Assembly: GCA_945923775.1 (NCBI GenBank)
Contig: CAMELR010000001.1
Span: 155,627 to 219,626 of the forward strand
DNA length: 64,000 nt
Direction of reading: 5' to 3'
Source: an uncultured Clostridia bacterium
GTDB taxonomy: Bacteria; Bacillota; Clostridia; Oscillospirales; Ruminococcaceae
Both the position numbers and the translations under genes were made by a program. The notes under the pieces are model-generated. The model did not search any database and was not told the DNA's origin. It saw nothing but the letters and a program-made list of their open reading frames with translations. Positions within the stretch are counted from its first letter, which is position 1. Each line of letters starts with the position of its first letter. This document shows, piece after piece, positions 45,689-54,918 of this stretch.

Positions 45689-48022
45689 ATGGCAATGATA
45701 ACAATGATAAAGAAGCGTGACGGCCGGCAGGTACCCTTCAATATAGAGAAGATCGCCAACGCTATCTTCAAGGCTGCCCAGACCGTCGGCGGCAAGGACT
45801 ACAGCGAAGCTATGGACCTTGCGGACAAGGTATGCCAGCAGCTCTCAGAAGAGGTCATCGGCAGGGATCCCTCCGTTGAGGAAGTACAGGATATGGTAGA
45901 GAGAGTGCTCGTCGAGCAGGGTCATGCAAAGACCGCCAAGGCGTACATTCTGTACCGCGCAGACCGCACCAGGGCGCGCGAGATGAACTCCACCCTGATG
46001 AAGATATACGAGGATCTGACCTTCATGTCCGCGTCGGACTGCGACATCAAGCGCGAAAACGCCAACATCGACGGCGACACCGCAATGGGCACCATGCTGA
46101 AATACGGCAGCGAGGGTGCCAAGCAGTTCAATGAGATGTACGTGCTCGACCCGAAGCACTCCCACGCGCACATCAACGGCGATATCCACATACACGACCT
46201 CGATTTTCTGACGCTCACCACCACCTGCTGCCAGATCGACCTGCTCAAGCTGTTCCACGGCGGATTCTCCACCGGCCACGGATACCTCCGCGAGCCGAAC
46301 GATATCTCCAGCTACGCGGCGCTTGCGTGCATTGCCATTCAGTCTAACCAGAACGACCAGCACGGCGGTCAGTCTGTGCCGATATTCGACTACGCCATGG
46401 CGGAGGGCGTTAAAAAGACCTTCCGCAGGCTCTACACCACCAACCTTGCAAAGGCGGTAAGCTTCACCCTCGGCATCGAGGATTACACCGAGGTTCTCGA
46501 GGAATTCAAGCTCATCGCAGGCGATATCGCCAAGGAATACGGACTGTACCCCAGCCTCCAGAACAACGACGAATACAAGGCGAAGGAATGGGAGATCGCG
46601 TCCGCGAAGTACGGCGACGAGTTCTCGCACCTGCAGGACAGAGCGGAAAAGCTCGCCGAATCCGAGACCGACCGCGCGACCTACCAGGCGATGGAAGCGC
46701 TCATTCACAACCTGAACACGATGAACTCCCGCGCCGGCGCGCAGAACCCGTTCTCCTCGATAAACTACGGCACCGACACCTCCCCCGAGGGCAGAATGGT
46801 GATCAAGAACGTAATGCTCGCCGAGGAACACGGTCTGGGCAACGGTGAAACTCCGATCTTCCCGATACACATTTTCAAGGTCAAAGAGGGCGTCAACTAC
46901 AACCCCGGCGACCCCAACTACGACCTTTTCAAGCTTGCTATCCGCGTTTCCGCAAAGCGCATGTTCCCGAACTTCTCGTTCATCGACGCTCCGTTCAACC
47001 TCCAGTACTACAAGCCCGGCGACTACCACACCGAAGCCGCTTACATGGGCTGCCGCACCAGGGTTATCGGCAACGTCTACGACCCGAGCCGCGAGATAGT
47101 CACCGGCAGAGGCAACCTCAGCTTCACCACCATCAACCTCCCGCGCCTTGCCATCGAGGCTCACGGCGACATCGACAAGTTCTACGCTTCCCTTGACGAA
47201 ATGATGGATCTTGTCGTTGACCAGCTCCTGGCGCGATTCAAGATACAGTGCAGCAAGCATGTAAGGAACTACCCGTTCCTGATGGGTCAGGGCGTCTGGA
47301 TTGATTCCGAGAACCTCTCCGATAACGACAGCGTTGCCGAGATACTCAAGCATGGAACGCTCTCCATGGGCTTCATCGGACTTGCAGAGTGCCTGAAGGC
47401 GCTCATCGGCGTACATCACGGCGAATCCCCCGAGGCGCAGAAGTTGGGTCTCGACATCATCACCCGCATGAGAAAGCGCATGGACGACGAGAGCGAAAAG
47501 ACCCACCTCAATTTCAGCCTGCTCGCAACTCCCGCTGAGGGACTTTCCGGCAGATTCGTCCGCATGGACAAGAAGATATACGGCGAGATCCCCGGCGTTA
47601 CCGACCGCGAGTATTACACGAATTCGTTCCACATTCCGGTTTACTACAACATCAGCGCGTTCCGCAAGATCAAGCTTGAGGCTCCCTACCATGCGCTGAC
47701 CAACGGCGGCCACATCAGCTACATTGAGCTTGACGGCGACCCGCTGAAGAACCTCGACGCATTCGAGCAGATAGTCCGCTGCATGAAGGAGCAGGGCATC
47801 GGCTACGGCGCGATAAATCACCCGATAGACCGCGACCCGAAGTGCGGCTACACCGGCATCATCGACGACGAGTGCCCCTGCTGCCACCGCAAGGAAGAGG
47901 AGATCGCGTTCGAGCGTATCCGCCGCATAACCGGCTACCTGGTAGGCACGCTTGACAGATTCAACAACGCAAAGCGCGCCGAGGAATCCGACCGCGTAAA
48001 GCACGGAACTTCCGAGGAATAA
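45689..48022 (+). CDS. nrdD: Anaerobic ribonucleoside-triphosphate reductase, class III
   Basis: Makes dNTPs under anoxia using a glycyl radical. An N-terminal ATP-cone (KKRDGRQVPFNIEKIANAI is its start, given in part) senses dATP. The catalytic barrel carries NPFSSINYGTD and the formate-using active site; four C-terminal cysteines (CGYTG and CPCCH) bind zinc, and the glycyl radical loop is RRITGYLVGTLDRFN. 777 residues. It is activated by NrdG encoded downstream. Likely repressed by NrdR. Confidence 0.98.
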   Translation: MAMITMIKKRDGRQVPFNIEKIANAIFKAAQTVGGKDYSEAMDLADKVCQQLSEEVIGRDPSVEEVQDMVERVLVEQGHAKTAKAYILYRADRTRAREMNSTLMKIYEDLTFMSASDCDIKRENANIDGDTAMGTMLKYGSEGAKQFNEMYVLDPKHSHAHINGDIHIHDLDFLTLTTTCCQIDLLKLFHGGFSTGHGYLREPNDISSYAALACIAIQSNQNDQHGGQSVPIFDYAMAEGVKKTFRRLYTTNLAKAVSFTLGIEDYTEVLEEFKLIAGDIAKEYGLYPSLQNNDEYKAKEWEIASAKYGDEFSHLQDRAEKLAESETDRATYQAMEALIHNLNTMNSRAGAQNPFSSINYGTDTSPEGRMVIKNVMLAEEHGLGNGETPIFPIHIFKVKEGVNYNPGDPNYDLFKLAIRVSAKRMFPNFSFIDAPFNLQYYKPGDYHTEAAYMGCRTRVIGNVYDPSREIVTGRGNLSFTTINLPRLAIEAHGDIDKFYASLDEMMDLVVDQLLARFKIQCSKHVRNYPFLMGQGVWIDSENLSDNDSVAEILKHGTLSMGFIGLAECLKALIGVHHGESPEAQKLGLDIITRMRKRMDDESEKTHLNFSLLATPAEGLSGRFVRMDKKIYGEIPGVTDREYYTNSFHIPVYYNISAFRKIKLEAPYHALTNGGHISYIELDGDPLKNLDAFEQIVRCMKEQGIGYGAINHPIDRDPKCGYTGIIDDECPCCHRKEEEIAFERIRRITGYLVGTLDRFNNAKRAEESDRVKHGTSEE

Positions 48023-48088
48023 TCAAAATCGAACCATCTGCTGTGCGGGGTGAAAAGCTCCGCACAGCTTTTTGTGAAAGGAAAACTA

Positions 48089-48592
48089 ATGGACATAAGA
48101 ATAGCAGGAACCGTAGAGGATTCCATCGTAGATGGTCCCGGACTGCGCTTCGTGGTTTTCGTGCAGGGCTGCCCCCATCACTGCGAAGGCTGCCACAATC
48201 CCGAGACCCACGACTTCTCCGCCGGGAAGCTCACCACCACCGACGCGCTCTATGAAATGTGCATGGAAAATCCGCTGTGCAGCGGCGTGACCTTCTCCGG
48301 CGGCGAGCCGTTCTGCCAGCCGGAGGCGCTCTACGAACTGGGGAGCCGCTTCAAAGCCGCCGGGAAGCACCTGATGTGCTACAGCGGCTGGACGTTCGAG
48401 GAACTGCTGAAAAAGTCCGGGCGCGAGGAGTACGTCGGGAAGCTGCTGGGAATCCTGGACGTTCTGGTCGACGGAAGGTTCGATATCTCGAAGCGGTCGC
48501 TGTCGCTGCTGTTCCGCGGAAGCTCCAACCAGCGGCTTATCGACGTCCCCGCCAGCCTTTCAAAGGGCGAGGCCGTGGAGCTTCCAGAATGA
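48089..48592 (+). CDS. nrdG: Anaerobic ribonucleotide reductase activating protein
   Basis: Radical SAM activase that forms the glycyl radical on NrdD. CX3CX2C is CPHHCEGCHNP at about residues 27-37; SGGEPF is near 70. ATG at 48089 follows GAAAGGA and gives the family N-terminus MDIRIAGTVEDSIVDGPG; the longer frame is not used. The last codons fall inside a 38-base tandem duplication. Confidence 0.97.
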   Translation: MDIRIAGTVEDSIVDGPGLRFVVFVQGCPHHCEGCHNPETHDFSAGKLTTTDALYEMCMENPLCSGVTFSGGEPFCQPEALYELGSRFKAAGKHLMCYSGWTFEELLKKSGREEYVGKLLGILDVLVDGRFDISKRSLSLLFRGSSNQRLIDVPASLSKGEAVELPE

Positions 48593-48654
48593 CGGTTACA
48601 AAATTGTAATAAAAAAAGCTTCCAGAATGACGGTTACAAAATTGTAATAAAAAA
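48579..48654 (+). repeat. 38-bp exact tandem duplication at the 3' end of nrdG
   Basis: Two adjacent identical 38-base units (48579-48616, 48617-48654) each contain the nrdG end sequence CTTCCAGAATGA, the palindrome TTACAAAATTGTAA and an A-run. The first holds the actual stop codon; the second is a non-coding copy. Confidence 0.9.
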
Positions 48655-48668
48655 AATCGCCGAAACGG

Positions 48669-48697
48669 TTGAATTGAACGCCGGATAATGCTATAAT
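48669..48697 (+). promoter_or_regulatory. Promoter of the peptide-binding lipoprotein gene
   Basis: TTGAAT (48669-48674), 17-base spacer, TATAAT (48692-48697). Confidence 0.82.
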
Positions 48698-48735
48698 TAT
48701 TGTATATCTACATTTTCGACGAGAAAGGAAATACC

Positions 48736-50361
48736 GTGAACCGGCACATAAAGAGAATCGCCGCAGCGCTGCTCTGCTGCGTTATAACGACCTCCGCCGC
48801 TGGCTGCTTCGAAAAGGACGGCAAGGACGGAATAATAAAATACGACATAGCATATAATCCCGGCAGCCTTGACCCGCAGACTGCCTCCGACGACGCGTCG
48901 ATACTTATAATAAACAGCGTTTACACCGGACTTATGCGCGTGCTCCCCGACGGGAGCCTCGGCATCGGAGCCGCCGAGGACTACACCGTCACCGACGACG
49001 GCCTGACCTACCGTTTCAAGCTCCGCAGCGACATCTGGTGGACTGACGTCAACAAATTCGAGGCCGCCTGCACCGCGGCTGATTTCGTGTACGGATTCCA
49101 GCGGCTGTTCGACCCGCAGACCCGCGCTCCGAGGGCTTCCGAGTACTTCTGCATAAAGGGCGCGAAGGCGCTGAACTCCGGCGCGACTTCCGATTTCTCA
49201 AAGCTGGGCGTGAAAGCAATCGGCGACTACGAGCTTGAAATCACCCTGGAATACCCCGACCCGCGCTTCCCCGAGCTTCTCGCTGAAGCTCCCGCAATGC
49301 CCTGCAACGAGAAGTATTTCATAGCCTCCCAGGGGCGCTACGGGCTTTCCGGGGATACAACCCCATCAAACGGCGCATTCTATATAAAATCCTGGGATTT
49401 CGACCCCTACACCATCACCGACAACAATCACCTCATACTGCGCCGCAACGCGAAAAACAGCGAAACCTCCCCGGTGATACCCTCCGGGCTGAACTTCTTC
49501 ATCGAGGGCGACGAGGATTTCGTCGACGACTTCAACTCCAGCGTTATAAGCTGCATAGCAGTCGACGAGGAGCAGCTCGAACTGCTGAGCGGCAAGTTCA
49601 CCGTGCAGGAGTACGACGCGATAACCGTCGGGCTTACGCTCAACACGGATTTCGGTCTGTTCTCCGACCAGGAGTTCCGCAAGGCGCTCGCGAGCCTGAT
49701 CGACCGCGAGAAGCTCTCCGAGGGAAGCTCCCACGCCGCGGCGTACGCGATAGTGCCCGGTGAAGTCACCCTGCTCGACAAGACCTACCGCGAGTTCGCC
49801 GGAGACAAACTGACCCTGGACTACAGCGTGGAAAAATCGCAGGAATACTATCAGAATGCGCTCCCGCGGCTGGATACCAGCCTGTTCTCGGGAGCCAGGA
49901 TAATCATGCGCGAAAACGAGACCGCTTCGGCAATGCTGTCCGCGATAATGCAGGAATGGCAGCGCGAATTCGGGTTCTACTGCGTTGTGGAGGAGCTGTC
50001 AGAGGCAGACTTCAGCGCGCGGCTGTCCTCAGGCGACTATGAGATCGCCGTGCAGGAGCTGTCCGGCAGCGTGAACAGCCCCGGAGCGTACCTCCAGACG
50101 TTCACCACCGACGGCGCCGGGAACTACTCCGGCTACCACAGCGCGGATTCCGACGGGCTGATAAAGGCTGCGCAGCGCGCCGCAGACCTCTCCGACAGCG
50201 CGGAGCTGTACGCCAAGGCGGAGCAGTCGATAATAAACGGCGCGGCGTTTATCCCGCTCTACTACAAGAATGAATACTTCTGCATAAACAAGGATTTCGC
50301 GGATATTTACTACGATCCGTTCAACAAAACAGTGGATTTCACCAATGCAAAGGCTTATTAA
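48736..50361 (+). CDS. Oligopeptide ABC transporter substrate-binding lipoprotein (SBP family 5)
   Basis: Exported binding protein of OppA type. GTG at 48736, nine bases after AAAGGA, starts a lipoprotein signal (RHIKRIAAALLCCVITTSAAGC) with lipobox SAAGC. The mature part has PGSLDPQTASDDAS, YTVTDDGLTYRFKLR, and DFVYGFQRLFDP, all typical of family 5. No Opp permease or ATPase is adjacent, so it either works with a remote transporter or is an orphan receptor. Confidence 0.92.
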   Translation: MNRHIKRIAAALLCCVITTSAAGCFEKDGKDGIIKYDIAYNPGSLDPQTASDDASILIINSVYTGLMRVLPDGSLGIGAAEDYTVTDDGLTYRFKLRSDIWWTDVNKFEAACTAADFVYGFQRLFDPQTRAPRASEYFCIKGAKALNSGATSDFSKLGVKAIGDYELEITLEYPDPRFPELLAEAPAMPCNEKYFIASQGRYGLSGDTTPSNGAFYIKSWDFDPYTITDNNHLILRRNAKNSETSPVIPSGLNFFIEGDEDFVDDFNSSVISCIAVDEEQLELLSGKFTVQEYDAITVGLTLNTDFGLFSDQEFRKALASLIDREKLSEGSSHAAAYAIVPGEVTLLDKTYREFAGDKLTLDYSVEKSQEYYQNALPRLDTSLFSGARIIMRENETASAMLSAIMQEWQREFGFYCVVEELSEADFSARLSSGDYEIAVQELSGSVNSPGAYLQTFTTDGAGNYSGYHSADSDGLIKAAQRAADLSDSAELYAKAEQSIINGAAFIPLYYKNEYFCINKDFADIYYDPFNKTVDFTNAKAY

Positions 50362-50391
50362 ATACCTTATACACCTGGAGATACGTAATTT

Positions 50392-52251
50392 ATGGATAAC
50401 ACAAACTCAATGATGGAGCGGCTCGACGAGTTCCTGCTCGATGTTCAGAAGCCGTCGAGGTACATCGGCGGCGAGACCGGCTCGGTCGTCAAGGACAAGT
50501 CGAAGGTCGACATTCGGTTCGCGTTCTGCTTTCCGGATACCTACGAGATCGGAATGTCCCACCTGGGCATGAAGATACTCTACGGGCTGAAAAACGCAGT
50601 CCCGAACTACTGGTGCGAGCGAGTATTCATGCCGCTCCCCGATATGGAGGAGCAGATGCGCGCCCGGGATATCCCGCTTTACGCGCTGGAAAGCCTCGAC
50701 CCGATAAAGGATTTCGATTTCATCGGATTCACACTGCAATATGAAATGAGTTACACTAACGTGCTGGAAATGCTCGACCTGGCAGGCGTCCCGGTGCTCG
50801 CCTCCGAGCGCGAGGGGCTGGCTCCCATAGTGATGGCGGGCGGTCCCTGCGTATGCAATCCGGAGCCGCTGGTGGATTTCTTCGACCTTTTCGCCATCGG
50901 CGAGGGCGAGGAGATGAACCTCGAGCTGATGCGCCTGATGGAGGTCTGCAAGAAGGAAGGCACGACCCGGCAGGAATTCCTGCGCCGCGCCGCGCAGATC
51001 GAGGGAATATACGTTCCGTCGCTGTACGACGTGGACTACAACGAGGACGGCACCGTGAAGTCGATAACTGCGAAGGACGGCGCCCCCGCAAAGGTCAGGA
51101 AGCGCATTATAAAGGACTTCGACAAGGTGTACGCGCCGGATAATTTCGTCGTGCCGTTCACCCAGATAGTCCACGACCGCGCCGTAGTCGAGGTGCTGCG
51201 CGGGTGTATCCGCGGCTGCCGATTCTGCCAGGCGGGGTTCATCTACCGACCCTACCGCGAGAAGCAGAAGGACACGATACTCGCCCAGACAAAGGCGCTG
51301 TGCGAGAACACCGGCTACGACGAGGTATCGCTGTCGTCGCTGTCCACCGGAGACTACAAGGATATCGTAGGGCTGCTGAGCGAGCTCACCGACTACACCA
51401 CCGGTGAGAAAATCAACCTGTCGCTTCCGTCGCTTCGAATCGACCGTTTCAGCGACGAGGTGCTGAAAAAAATCACCGACGTCCGCAAATCCGGTCTGAC
51501 CTTCGCGCCGGAGGGCGGCACGCAGCGTATCCGCGACGTAATAAACAAGAACGTCACCGAGAAAAACGTGATGGACAGCGTGCGTATAGCGTTCGAGGGA
51601 GGCTACACCAACATCAAGCTGTACTTCATGATGGGGCTTCCCACCGAAACGATGGAGGACGTCGAGGGCGTTTACGAGCTTGCAAAGGCGGTCATCGAGG
51701 AATTCTACGCGACCCCGAACCACGCAAAGGGGCGCCCGGGAGTTGCAGTGTCGCTGTCAACGTTCATTCCGAAGCCGTTCACGCCGTTTGAGTTCGAGCC
51801 GCAGCTCGACGAGGCGGGGGTAAAGGAGCGCCAGGCGCACCTGAAATCCATCAACAACGACCGCAAGATAGTTATAAGCTGGTCGAAATACGACCTGTCG
51901 CTCATCGAAGCAGTGCTTGCCCGCGGAGACCGCCGCACCTCAAAGGCGATATACGCCGCCTGGAAAAAGGGCTGCAAGCTGGACGGCTGGGACGAGCACT
52001 TCAAGTTCGACAAGTGGAAGGAAGCCTTCGAGGAGTGCGGCCTGGACATGGCGTTCTACGCCAACCGCCGCCGCAGCTACGAGGAGGTCGCGCCCTGGAG
52101 CCACATTGACATGCTGGTAAGCCGGGAGTTCCTCATAGAGGAGAACAAGCGCGCCCACGCCGGAGTTACAACGCCGAACTGCCGCGAGAAATGCTCCAAC
52201 TGCGGCGTAGCAAAATGCGTAGGAGGTGAGATCTGCCGTGCCATCCGTTAA
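50392..52251 (+). CDS. TIGR03960 family B12-binding radical SAM protein
   Basis: A 619-residue protein with an N-terminal cobalamin-binding-like Rossmann domain (residues 30-190) and a radical SAM domain with CIRGCRFCQAGF near residue 272 and a late Cys-rich tail (CREKCSNCGVAKC). It always occurs with a TIGR03936 partner, here overlapping it. Role unknown; in many Firmicutes the pair lies near rRNA/ribosome genes. Confidence 0.93.
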   Translation: MDNTNSMMERLDEFLLDVQKPSRYIGGETGSVVKDKSKVDIRFAFCFPDTYEIGMSHLGMKILYGLKNAVPNYWCERVFMPLPDMEEQMRARDIPLYALESLDPIKDFDFIGFTLQYEMSYTNVLEMLDLAGVPVLASEREGLAPIVMAGGPCVCNPEPLVDFFDLFAIGEGEEMNLELMRLMEVCKKEGTTRQEFLRRAAQIEGIYVPSLYDVDYNEDGTVKSITAKDGAPAKVRKRIIKDFDKVYAPDNFVVPFTQIVHDRAVVEVLRGCIRGCRFCQAGFIYRPYREKQKDTILAQTKALCENTGYDEVSLSSLSTGDYKDIVGLLSELTDYTTGEKINLSLPSLRIDRFSDEVLKKITDVRKSGLTFAPEGGTQRIRDVINKNVTEKNVMDSVRIAFEGGYTNIKLYFMMGLPTETMEDVEGVYELAKAVIEEFYATPNHAKGRPGVAVSLSTFIPKPFTPFEFEPQLDEAGVKERQAHLKSINNDRKIVISWSKYDLSLIEAVLARGDRRTSKAIYAAWKKGCKLDGWDEHFKFDKWKEAFEECGLDMAFYANRRRSYEEVAPWSHIDMLVSREFLIEENKRAHAGVTTPNCREKCSNCGVAKCVGGEICRAIR

Positions 52252-52867
52252 CACAAGAGCGTTTTTCTCGAAGATGGGCAGAGCGAAATACATCTCCCAT
52301 CTCGACCTCAGCAGCGTAATAATCCGCGCTATGAAGCGGACTAAGCTCCCTATCTGGCAGACCGAGGGCTACAACCCGCGCACCTACGTTACGTTCATGC
52401 TGCCTCTGTCGCTGGGACAGGAAGGCGAGCACGAAGCGATGGACTTCCGCATGCTTGAGGACGTTCCCGCCGGCGAGATACGGGACAGGCTGAACGCCGC
52501 TCTGCCCGCAGATATCCGCGTGACCGAGGTAACGGTGCCGAAGGATAAAAATACCGACATCACCGCCGCAAGGTATCGGATAGAATCCTCCGCCGACCCG
52601 GAGAAACTCCGGGCGCTGTGCGAAAAGGAGCAGATAAACATTGAAAAGCGCACGAAAAAAGGCTCCACGATAGTCGACCTGAAGCAGCTCATGACCGACG
52701 TGGAGCTTGACGGAAACGTGCTGCGCGTGACCTTCCCGGCGGGAACGACGTTCAACATCAACCCTTCCCTGCTGTTCGAGGCATACGCCGCGGAATACGG
52801 CGAAAAGGTAAAGCGCCTGCGGATAATCCGCACGAACATCTACAGCGGAAACCGTGAATTCGAATAA
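52238..52867 (+). CDS. TIGR03936 family (DUF2344) radical SAM-associated protein
   Basis: Partner of the upstream radical SAM protein. GTG at 52238, ten bases after AGGAGGT, is the likely start; it overlaps the upstream gene by 14 bases. The family N-terminus FFSKMGRAKYISHLDLSS, RTKLPIWQTEGYNPR and FMLPLSLGQEG are present. About 209 residues, normal. Followed by a strong terminator. Confidence 0.93.
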   Translation: MPSVNTRAFFSKMGRAKYISHLDLSSVIIRAMKRTKLPIWQTEGYNPRTYVTFMLPLSLGQEGEHEAMDFRMLEDVPAGEIRDRLNAALPADIRVTEVTVPKDKNTDITAARYRIESSADPEKLRALCEKEQINIEKRTKKGSTIVDLKQLMTDVELDGNVLRVTFPAGTTFNINPSLLFEAYAAEYGEKVKRLRIIRTNIYSGNREFE

Positions 52868-52872
52868 AAACT

Positions 52873-52904
52873 GCGGCGTTCCCCGAACGGAGCGCCGCTT
52901 TTAA
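52873..52904 (+). terminator. Intrinsic terminator of the radical SAM pair
   Basis: Stem GCGGCG / CGCCGC (52873-52878, 52893-52898) with inner TTC/GGA pairing and a T-run. Confidence 0.88.
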
Positions 52905-52922
52905 ACATTTTTTCAAAAGCAC

Positions 52923-52951
52923 TTGAAAAATTCCAGCCGTTGAGCTATAAT
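52923..52951 (+). promoter_or_regulatory. Promoter of the small membrane protein operon
   Basis: TTGAAA (52923-52928), 17-base spacer, TATAAT (52946-52951). Confidence 0.85.
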
Positions 52952-52981
52952 AGATATAATTCATTGTCAGGAGGTAATTTT

Positions 52982-53242
52982 ATGGCAGACCGTCCTAAGC
53001 TCCCAAAGAGCATAGTTGTGCTGAATATAATAATGGCCGTTGTGTTACTGGCGATATGCGCGCTGGCTGTAGCGCTGTTCGTCCAGGCGAAGGATCTCGG
53101 CTGGAGCCTTCCCACTCCGGACAGCTCTCCGGTATCCTCGGCGGCTTCAAACGCTGACGCCTCAGGCGCCGCCGGCTCGGACACCGCCGAGGCTTCCCGG
53201 GACGACGGAGCTATCACCGTCCAGGCTCAGACCGCCGAGTAA
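52982..53242 (+). CDS. Small single-pass membrane protein
   Basis: An 86-residue protein with one membrane helix (about residues 11-32) and a Ser/Ala/Asp-rich disordered outer tail. ATG at 52982 follows a strong AGGAGG site; the longer frame is not credible. No family recognised. First gene of a likely three-gene transcript. Confidence 0.78.
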   Translation: MADRPKLPKSIVVLNIIMAVVLLAICALAVALFVQAKDLGWSLPTPDSSPVSSAASNADASGAAGSDTAEASRDDGAITVQAQTAE

Positions 53243-53257
53243 GAAAGGAGCGCTCTC

Positions 53258-53629
53258 ATGGCTGTTGAATGTGCAGTTATTGCCGGAATATTCCTGCTGA
53301 TGTCGGTTATCTTCTGGCGCAGGCACCGCATTCAGTGGGTGTGGGCTACACTCCCGCTCATGCTGGTCCCACTCTCGTATTTCGTGACGATATCGGTTAT
53401 TTCCCACCTGATGGACGTCGACGTGAATGTGCTCGCCGTAGTTGTCGTACTTATCGCCGCCGTTGGTATCTCCTGCGTGTGGCTGGGGTTCGTTTCGAAC
53501 GGCTTCAAGAGCAAAAAGACCCGTGTCAGCTACATCACTATCGCTAATCTGTTCAACATCGCGCTCGCGCTGATACTCAGCGTGAATGTACTTCAGCACG
53601 CCCCGGAAAACATCACCCAGCTCGTCTGA
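53258..53629 (+). CDS. Small polytopic membrane protein
   Basis: A 123-residue protein with four hydrophobic helices (about 2-18, 28-50, 54-78, 95-113) and a basic loop KSKKTR. AAAGGAG precedes the ATG. Unknown family; it follows the single-pass protein by 15 bases. Confidence 0.75.
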   Translation: MAVECAVIAGIFLLMSVIFWRRHRIQWVWATLPLMLVPLSYFVTISVISHLMDVDVNVLAVVVVLIAAVGISCVWLGFVSNGFKSKKTRVSYITIANLFNIALALILSVNVLQHAPENITQLV

Positions 53630-53660
53630 GCGCCTGACCGCCGTGCACTAGGAGGATAAA

Positions 53661-54272
53661 ATGACTGAAAAGGAAAAAATGATCTCCGGAAAAATATATG
53701 ATCCCTCAGACAAGGAGCTGACCCAGCTAAGGCAGAGCGCCCACAGGCTGTGCATCGAGTACAACGCCCTCCCCGAAACGGACGATAAGCGCGGCGAGGT
53801 GCTGAAGTCCCTCGGGATAAACGGAAGCGCATTCTATTTACAGGGGCCTGTGCAGTTTGACTACGGCTGTTTCACGACTATCGGGGTGAATTCCTACGCA
53901 AATTTCAATTTCACCTGCGTGGACTGCTGCCCTGTAACCATCGGCGACAACGTATTCATGGGGCCTAACGTATCCCTGCTTACCCCGATGCACCCGCTGC
54001 GCTGGCAGGACAGGAACCAGTACGCAAAGCCGGACGGCACAATGACCGACAAAGAGTACGCGAAGCCGATAACCATAGGAAATAACTGCTGGATCGCCGG
54101 AAACGTAACAGTATGCGGCGGCGTTACCATCGGCGACGGCTGCGTTATCGGCGCAGGAAGCGTAGTCACCCGGGATATTCCCCCGAATTCTCTGGCGGCC
54201 GGAGTTCCTTGCAGAGTGATACGCGAGATAACGGAAGCGGATTCCCTCGAGAATCACCCGGAACTGTTCTGA
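53661..54272 (+). CDS. Sugar O-acetyltransferase (maltose/galactoside acetyltransferase type)
   Basis: A 203-residue left-handed beta-helix acetyltransferase. The N-terminal MISGKIYDPSDKEL cap and the hexapeptide repeats (PVTIGDNVFMGPNVSLLTPMHPL with the catalytic His, then PITIGNNCWIAGNVTV and GVTIGDGCVIGAGSVVT) are present, each typical of Maa/LacA enzymes. Acetyl-CoA donor; sugar acceptor unknown. Confidence 0.95.
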   Translation: MTEKEKMISGKIYDPSDKELTQLRQSAHRLCIEYNALPETDDKRGEVLKSLGINGSAFYLQGPVQFDYGCFTTIGVNSYANFNFTCVDCCPVTIGDNVFMGPNVSLLTPMHPLRWQDRNQYAKPDGTMTDKEYAKPITIGNNCWIAGNVTVCGGVTIGDGCVIGAGSVVTRDIPPNSLAAGVPCRVIREITEADSLENHPELF

Positions 54273-54289
54273 GCAACTTAATACAAAGC

Positions 54290-54319
54290 GATCCCCGGAC
54301 AGCGCGGCTGCCCGGGGAT
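54290..54319. terminator. Hairpin terminator between converging genes
   Basis: Stem CCCCGGACAG / CTGCCCGGGG with a 5-base loop lies between the acetyltransferase (plus) and lipoprotein (minus) genes. The T-run is poor on both strands. It shares the GACAG/CTGCC core with other hairpins of the window. Confidence 0.6.
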
Positions 54320-54335
54320 ATTATTCACTGCATTT

Positions 54336-54878
54336 CTACTCTATCACCCCGACCTCCTCGGTATAGGGCGAAACATCGCTGAAGAACACCGCCAGCTTGT
54401 TCCCAGGCGACCGGAACGTAAGTATATCCCCGGTGGAGCTGTCGGCGGTCACGGTGCAGGCGCTGCCGTCCGCCTCGGTCTTTATCGTCAGCACGCCGTC
54501 CTTTTCGGAGGCGCTCCCGGCGTTCTCCCCGGCGGAATCTATCCCCTCGGCGATAAGCATGGGGAGTATCGTGTTTTCGCCCTCCCCCGCCGTGACGCTC
54601 AGTTCGCCCAGGCTCGCGGTCAGCGTGCCGTTTTCAAGCTTCATCGTGACTCCGCAAAGCTCCTGCGGCTCTGTGAAGCCGAACTCCCAACAGCCCGGCT
54701 CGCTTCGCGTGACCTCCGCCCTGGCGTTGTTGTCGCCGAATTTTATCTCCGCCTGAGCCGTCCACGAGCTGGAAAGCTCCGGCGTTTTCGCCGCCGCAAA
54801 CGGAAGCTCTCCCTGGCAGCCGCTCATCAGGAGCACGGCAGTCAGCGCCGCCGCGCCCGATATAATACGTATCTTCAT
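54336..54878 (-). CDS. Hypothetical lipoprotein
   Basis: A 180-residue exported protein. ATG at 54878 follows GGAGGAG and opens a signal with lipobox LLMSGC. The mature part is rich in short strands (WTAQAEIKFGDN, GVTMKLENGTLTASL). Family not recognised. It precedes no obvious partner; it lies next to nnr in the same direction. Confidence 0.8.
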   Translation of the reverse strand: MKIRIISGAAALTAVLLMSGCQGELPFAAAKTPELSSSWTAQAEIKFGDNNARAEVTRSEPGCWEFGFTEPQELCGVTMKLENGTLTASLGELSVTAGEGENTILPMLIAEGIDSAGENAGSASEKDGVLTIKTEADGSACTVTADSSTGDILTFRSPGNKLAVFFSDVSPYTEEVGVIE

Positions 54879-54918
54879 GTAAAACTCCTCCCGTGTCATT
54901 TGTGGAAGGAGCCGCGCC

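Noticed and set aside
45845..48004. A 719-codon open frame on the minus strand opposite nrdD
   Set aside because: It is the antisense shadow of a strongly recognised nrdD gene, caused by high third-position GC; its translation has no family features.
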